A DNA stretch of 64,000 nt from Leptodactylus fallax (lineage: Eukaryota > Chordata > Amphibia > Anura > Leptodactylidae), in assembly GCA_947044405.1 (NCBI GenBank), contig CAMRHE010000063.1, positions 5,761,501 to 5,825,500 on the forward strand, in the 5' to 3' direction. Within the stretch, counting starts at the first letter, position 1, and every line of letters starts with the position of its first letter. A program made the position numbers and the translations under genes. This document shows, piece by piece, positions 57,346 through 64,000 of this stretch. Below the pieces are notes generated by a model. It worked only from the letters and a program-made list of their open reading frames with translations, was not told where the DNA came from and searched no databases.

Positions 57346-58075
57346 ACGGTGTGTCTAAATGTGGAGTTATATCCTTTGGGGGGCCAGAAACCACAAACTT
57401 TTGGAAAATTCAGGTCAAATCTGTTTTGATCTGAACCAGTTTGTTTGCCTCTACGAGCAACCCAAAACTGGTGGAAGTCTCTGGAAATCTTTGCACTTAT
57501 TGATTAGAAAGACTTCATGCTAATGTTTTATGCTGGCCGTTTAGCAGGCTCAGGGTTTTTAGAATTTGCTTTCCCTGCATTTCTTTCCAATAATACCCTG
57601 TGCATTCTGTATTGACACGGTGCCTAATGTCCTCCCACCCCAGTACTAAATGGTATGGACTCCAGCCTCGAGGCTGCTTGTCACTGGTAGATATGTCAGC
57701 CCTCAGTGATCCTTTCTGCTGAAGGAACATACAGCATGGGAACTATAGATTTTTTTAAGGCTACGGGGCTAATGGTCACCACATGCATGGCTGACACGAA
57801 CACATTTACTGTTACAAAAAGACCATGTCTAAAAATGTGTTGATAATGTATTTCATGAAGCTGTGGATATCGCAACCTCTGCAATTTGTCTCCATAGGTG
57901 GCTGATATTATCGCTAGTTATTTGTAGTTAGTGCTAATTGTTAGAGATGGGCGAACCTCTCAAGATTTTTTTTGTGTTGAGGTTTGGTGACTGGGGACTC
58001 TAGTTCATTTCGGGACAAACAAGTTCAGTACGAATCACACTTTAAAGTTGGCTTAAAATATAGTGTATAATACTT
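57346..58075. other. No gene; dispersed-repeat scraps
   Basis: 57390-57455 and 57945-58030 carry GAACC and AGTTCATTTCGGG phrases of the dispersed GGGTTCGG-type family. The 71- and 62-codon minus frames are unsupported. Confidence 0.4.
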
Positions 58076-58145
58076 AGGGCTCCTAGAAACCGATCTATAA
58101 AACAGTGTTCTACACTATTTTATAGATCGGTTCCTAGGAGCCCTG
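58076..58145. repeat. Hairpin (AGGGCTCCTAG inverted repeat)
   Basis: AGGGCTCCTAG-AAACCGATC then TATAAAA on the left is mirrored by TTTTATAGATCGG then TTCCTAGGAGCCCT on the right, with a loop of about 17 bp. GGGCTACTAG at about 62491 is a related phrase in another decayed copy. Confidence 0.8.
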
Positions 58146-59864
58146 GCAGTGTTATACACTGTCAGGGCTCGAAGGACATTATGAGAGTTACATAGTTAGT
58201 ACATTGAAAAAAAGATATAAGTTCAAGCTCAACCAGGGGATGGGAAAGGACATTTCTGTATTATTGTGTGAGCAGGAGTGGATTACACTCTGGATTTCTA
58301 CAAGGTGGGAGGAGCCTAGTGGTTGCTAGGAGCCCCCAATCTTTAGCCCAGAGTTACTTCCTGTTTACCTCAGATAGACAGTAGCCAGTGTTAGAGAGGG
58401 AAACTCAGCTTTTCGCAGAGCACCTTCAGCTTTGTAGACTAGTTAGTGGCAGATAGGGCTCATAGGCAGTTCCTTGTCACCAGATCTCTGACTTACAGAA
58501 CTAGGACTTTGTAACTTTGCCAATTATTGAACATCTTGAACATATTGGTTGGAAATGAGAACTAGGACCCAGGGTTCGCTCTAGATCGCCATGGTGAAGA
58601 GGGTCATGGTTGCACTATCCATTCATACAATATGGCCTCCTTCAGGGAATTTTTTTTACAAAGATGCACCACTTTCCTCTCTCTCTGCCCAGCTTTCCAC
58701 TTGTTATGAAAGTGGGCAGAGGCTAAGACTGGCTGGGGTCAAAATGCCAAATTTACTGAGACTCACACCAGAAAACTGTCATGACTTACATAGTAGAGCT
58801 ATGCCAGTTCCTGACTGCCATTGATTTCCATTCTGGCCCATGGGCACCAACAGGGAATGGCTGAAGACCGGCGTACAGAACACCAATCGTAATACATGCT
58901 CTGCAATTTTTCTCTTCTCCAGACTAACATTTAACGCATGAGACATCCCTTTAAGACCACAAGTACAAATCATGATTTATTACCAGCTGCAAGGCTATTA
59001 CTTATCCGCCACCCATCTCTTTTTTGGAATAGCCTTTTTTATTCTGTTTTTCATCTAGAAACTTTTTTTCCCGTCCATGTTCTTCATGTTTTGTAGAAGT
59101 CTATAGATTTCCAGTCATTTTTTGTTGTCTGGGGACATTAACCAGTGCATTGTGTCAAAACAAGGTTCTGTTCAAGGTACAAGTACAGGGTTCTGGGAAA
59201 AACCTTTGGTGCAGTTGGGTGTGCAGTAATACATCAATGTCGGCTCTAGTTATGGAGAGACGACTCACTCACAAGAAATACATTGCAAGAGGCTTAACCA
59301 TATAAGCAAGTATTATGGCTCCTTAGCGATAACTATCGTCCAGGCAGATGGTCTCTCCATAGGGCAGAAGGTATGTACCCAGCAGAATCTCCTCTGTTTA
59401 GATGGAAATTATTGAGAGGGGGAGGATGCAAAAATTTCTGGGCCCCACATGATGTAGATGCCCACTCACTACAAATGTCCATCGTTCCCTCTCCCTGTAC
59501 TTGTAGTTTGAGACGAAGAGAGAAATTTCCCAACCAGAACCAAAATCTGGACAAAATATGTCATACCCTCAAGAAAAATAGACAGACAATCATGCAAGGA
59601 GGTTAGTCATCACCAAGATTTTTGGTCCCATGAGTTGTCTTTTTTCGGGCCCCACTTGAGGACGCTGCAGCAGATACAGTAGATTACAGGTGTGTCCTGA
59701 GATTTCAGGCAGCCAACTAGGTGGTTACAAAAGGGCTCCAAGAGTGGTCACTAGAAATGGGAGAACCTTGCAAGATTCATTACATGATTAATCGAGGGGT
59801 TGACCCAGCAGTTTCATTTTGAACCGAACTTGTCTGGCCCAAACCTTAAATGCTATTATACTTC
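58146..59864. other. No gene; one dispersed repeat phrase at 58183-58250
   Basis: GAGAGTTACATAGTTAGTAC, ATTGAAAAAAAGATATAAGT and TCAAGCTCAACCA form a phrase widespread in amphibian genomes. Frames of 64-77 codons here have no motif. Confidence 0.45.
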
Positions 59865-60181
59865 AGGGTCTCTTCGGACCACAGAGTATAAATAAGTGGA
59901 GGCCCAGAAGATGTAAAAATAGTTGGAAAAATAATCACCCTCCCTCCCATCTCTTGAGCTACCTTGAGGCATCTGGTGATCCTTTAAGAGTGTATTTTAG
60001 TCCTCTTCCAGTCTATTGGGTGACATCATTAGCCCGGAGGACTGCTGAAGCCTATGATGGGGCCTTAGCGGTCATATGGGGCATGCCAACATTGACACTT
60101 TGACCCAATCACAGATCTCAGTGGTCCCCTGGGGCCACTGACATCAGTCCTCTTCCAAACTGTGTGAAGACGTTTAAAGAA
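59865..60181. repeat. Decayed inverted-repeat (MITE-like) element, copy 4
   Basis: GGACCACAGAGTATAAATAA and GTGGAGGCCCAGAAG at the left match the element at 6951 and 39915. GACCCAATCACAGATCTCAG then TGGTCCCC near 60102-60130 matches the internal part of the 39915 copy. The right arm is not recognisable. Confidence 0.55.
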
Positions 60182-60345
60182 GCCATATCACCACTTCCAG
60201 GACTTCTCCTCCGAAGAGCCCTCCAAATATTGATGGGATTTAGATTTCTCTTTTGATTTCATTCTGTGCATTTTTTTTTTTAAGTCTTCTTACTTCACAG
60301 TGTTTTTTCCATTCCTGCCTAAAACCTTAGCCTAGTACTAGATAT
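60182..60345. mobile_element. 3'-end relic of a Tc1-like element (same lineage as 8340-8924)
   Basis: TTCCAGGACTTCTCCTCCGA, CCAAATATTGATGGGATTTA then GATTTCTC, TTACTTCACAGTG and CCTAAAACCTTAGCC then TAGTACTAG run parallel to 8530-8924 without the inserted MITE. No coding capacity. Confidence 0.7.
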
Positions 60346-61296
60346 ACATGGTAGTCACAGAAAAAAAAACGGGCAACAAAGTATGAAGGGTCCCAACCAT
60401 AACTTATGGCAACGGTAAAAAACAGATGGAGGAGAACTCTGACAGTCTCCATTGGGTTTCAAGCCTCTACAATCAGTTTTCCCCACCACAGTCCTCTTTA
60501 GAGCTGTTGGTAGTTTTTGGGGTGTTGGGTTAAATAAGGTGGGGCACAGAATTCTGTAATGTTAGAATTCAAGGTTAGAAAGGTCCACGATATCCTGGAC
60601 AAATGCTTGTCAAGCTCAGGACTGGGTAGAGTGGACACTGGGGCGCAGCGGGACACACTGTTGCTCATGGTTCCACATAGACATGGCTGGTTTGTTGTCT
60701 TGTATACATTTCACACAGTAGGACAATTTAACAATATATCCTCATTTTAATATATACAGGGAAATCATGCTTTAGATTTCAGTGCCAAACCCAGTGTATA
60801 CATGTACTTGGTATGCACAACCCACCACAGGTCCTGATATTAAACATGCACGTACTTCATTAACCTGCAGGAACCAGTTGAGTAAATTAATTATTTAACC
60901 CTATTGACATGATACATAAAGAATCAGGAAAAAAAGGACATGATCGACATAAATATTTAATACTAACAAATTCTAATACATGACACAATAGTCAATTAGC
61001 CCTACTATAGACATTCATCATAGGATCCCAGCCAAATCACTGCCATCTCCAGGGCATTGCAAATAGTCAAACGAAGCCATTAATACAGAACCTGCAGTAA
61101 TTTCCTTGACAAAGACTTATACAGATGATAAAATGTATAGTCATAGTACAGTCCCTAAAGATTATTACTGGTATGGTTCTGATATAGCACCATCCTTGCA
61201 CATGGACATGCTGTGGGGCCAGCAATTTGGAGAAAATTGCCTCTTGGCAAACCTACAAACTTGCTCATGCTAATAAACTCTCCCGCACATGGTTAT
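60346..61296. other. No gene recognised
   Basis: Unique-looking. The 63-codon frame at 60559-60750 has no motif. Confidence 0.4.
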
Positions 61297-61770
61297 TGTC
61301 AGTCTGGATTCTCTCCATGGAACATCAGTGTTACATTTTCCTTCTAGGTTACAGATACATTGGAGCTGCAGCCCAGTCAAGCTCACATTACAGCAAACAC
61401 TACTCCCTTCTCCTCCTTCTCTGCTGGCACAAGCTGCTTGCCTATGCTGCTGTAATCACACAACCTTATCAGCTCACAATTTTTTTTGTGTGGATACACA
61501 AATAGCTTGTACTTTCCTTTATAGACAGACAATTCTAATGAACTCTCTGCCACACATCTTTTTACAGTCTGGATTCTGTCCCTGGAGAATCAGTCATAAA
61601 GCAAGATTTTGCATATATTGTCTTGCATGCTACAGATACAATAGATCTACAGCCCAGTCAAGCTTGTATTACACTAAACACTCCCTTCTCCTACAAGCTG
61701 CTTGCCTATGCTGCTGTAATCACACAATCTTAGCTCACAAATTCTTTTTGTGAATGCACAAATAGTTGAA
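61297..61770. repeat. Tandem duplication, ~266-bp period, two copies
   Basis: GTCTGGATTCTCTCC, ACAGATACATTGGAGCTGCA, GCCCAGTCAAGCT, CTGCTTGCCTATGCTGCTGT then AATCACACAA and TGCTCACAA-like phrases recur in the same order about 266 bp later with point changes and small deletions. The 154-codon plus-strand frame spanning both copies does not repeat in register and is not taken as a gene. Confidence 0.85.
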
Positions 61771-62520
61771 CAATTCTGTCTACTCATTTTTCTTTCTTGT
61801 CTCTACCTCTGTCTTTCTCTCGCTTTATCTCTATCTGGTCCTGCTGCTGGCATGAGCAGGGAGAAAGTAAAGGTCTGCACTACTGGAATTCAAGTCTTGA
61901 CCCACACTAAAATAAGCTGTGCACAGCCTGCAAGTGAATGAAGCCTATAAACTGCAACAATAATTCATTTCTTAATTTTATATTAGAACTTGACTACTTT
62001 TTTTATTGAAAAACTTGCATTTTCTAACAGATTTGTCAGTGTATCATTGAAGGTATGTTCAAACTGAGGTGACAATCCTCAATAGTGATTCTCAGGACAT
62101 AAATATCTTTTACTTTTACCTTTTATTTAGTCTCTCACATATTGCATTGGTTTTAATCTATTTTAATATCAAGATATCTGATAATCTATGTCCAGGGCCT
62201 CACAGGAAATGAAACCTAGACATGAGACATAAGAGAGATCAATCACTGCAGCTGGACATTTGGTATTAGGGCAGCGAGTTATATTTTGCTTAAGGAATAT
62301 CACCAGTTACGGGTCCTTGTGTTGTACCACATTCAACCGTTTCAATACTACTTGTATTATGGTAATTTTTGCTGTTATAGATCCTACAATGGTAGTTATA
62401 AGATATGGGTGAACCCCCTCAAGAATCATTGTTTTGGGTCGGTTCCAAATCCCACCTTAAAATGGCTTCAAACATAGTGTAGAACACTCAGGGCTACTAG
62501 AAAAACCTGGCGCTCGTGGA
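61771..62520. other. No gene recognised
   Basis: 62395-62510 carries decayed dispersed-repeat phrases (GGGTGAACCCCCTCAAGAAT, AAAATGGCTTCAAACATAGT, CAGGGCTACTAG). Confidence 0.4.
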
Positions 62521-62600
62521 CCAATCATGGGAGAGCTACGGCATTCACTCTTCTGTGATAACGGGACCACTGCCACTATCCCTGTAAATTTGGTGGCAGT

Positions 62601-62631
<31 letters not shown>

Positions 62632-62770
62632 TCAAAATCATAGAGGTGGCAGCTCTGCTACGATTTTTTTCTATTTTTCACCCACTGCCACCAATTTATT
62701 TTTTTTTTTTAATAGATCATAGCGGGACCACTACTATCTACTCACGGTGGCCATTTTAGTTTGAAACAAG
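62521..62770. repeat. Inverted-repeat element with poly(A)/poly(T) arms
   Basis: AACGGGACCACTGCCACTAT and AATTTGGTGGCAGT then an A run (about 62607-62632) are mirrored by TTTTTCACCCACTGCCACCA, ATTTA-type sequence, a T run and ATAGCGGGACCACTACTATC. The centre includes GAGGTGGCAGCTCTGCTACG. No coding capacity. Confidence 0.6.
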
Positions 62771-63030
62771 TTCTTTAAAAATAGCAAACAATTTGGAATA
62801 TTCGGGTCAAATCCAATTCGCTTATCTCTTCTCAGTAACAATTATGTTGTGTAAGGGCCCATTCAGAATTAGCTTACATCTAAGCATCATAAGGTCAGCG
62901 TGACCCATGTGACTGCTGAGGCCCAATCACAGTCCACAGTGGCCACTGACATCATTCATGAGACCAGGAGAGGCCTTAAGAGGCTCCACACTGGATGCCA
63001 GGACAGAGCCCAGGAGACCACCCAAATATA
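62771..63030. other. No gene; dispersed-repeat scraps
   Basis: TTCGGGTCAAATCCAATTCG then CTTATCTCTTC (62800-62832) and GACTGCTGAGGCCCAATCAC then AGTCCACAGTGG (62910-62945) match motifs of other copies in the window. Confidence 0.5.

Positions 63031-64000
<970 letters not shown>

Noticed and set aside
61289..61753. 154-codon open frame with cysteine/leucine-rich text
   Set aside because: It spans a 266-bp tandem duplication whose period is not a multiple of three, so the copies are read in different frames.

Overview
The window looks like repeat-rich intergenic DNA from a vertebrate, most likely a frog or toad. The basis is the mixture of repeats: several Tc1/mariner lineages, L1/Tx1-type and CR1/L2-type non-LTR retrotransposons, a tRNA-headed SINE, many short TTAA- or TA-flanked inverted-repeat elements, and the dispersed motifs TTAAAGGGGTT and CTGTCGACATAGCT. 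I link these motifs to anuran genomes from general knowledge; no search was run. I see no cellular gene exon, rRNA, functional tRNA or CRISPR array. Every open frame with a recognisable protein belongs to a transposable element, and all of those are broken.

Region by region. 1-8.3 kb: a Tc1 transposase scrap, a first minisatellite (about 1.49-2.4 kb), and a Tc1 relic (about 4.48-5.67 kb) whose middle has become homopolymer runs that look like a consensus error. 8.3-13.2 kb: a Tc1 relic with a small inverted-repeat element inside it, plus dispersed repeats and short tandem arrays. 13.2-18 kb: two minisatellites with higher-order structure, a 33-bp array with a 429-bp superperiod and a 30-bp array with 150-bp and 360-bp superperiods. 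The first is split by a TA-flanked element. 18-31 kb: a roughly 250-320 bp tandem repeat, two fold-back elements, an L1-like tail and a palindrome of about 480 bp. 31-35.4 kb: fold-back and tandem repeats and another minisatellite of the CATTATACTGTG family.

35.4-37.7 kb: a structurally complete Tc1 element next to a 5'-truncated CR1/L2-type LINE. 38-43.3 kb: 34-bp and 42-bp minisatellites, an inverted-repeat element and a TCTA microsatellite. 46.1-51.3 kb: a three-level nest in which a small terminal-inverted-repeat element contains a 5'-truncated L1/Tx1-type LINE, which contains a solo LTR. 52.5-53.5 kb: a deleted Tc1 element with both ends. 54.3 kb: a SINE. 56.8-57.3 kb: a second copy of the nested LINE family with a 15-bp target duplication. 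63.0-64.0 kb: a second copy of the 35.4-kb Tc1, cut off by the window end.

I did not find a convincing new functional system. The main leads are the array architecture (palindromes inside each 360-bp unit), the frame break shared by the two Tc1 copies, the nested insertions, and the likely sequence corruption at 3.6-5.7 kb.
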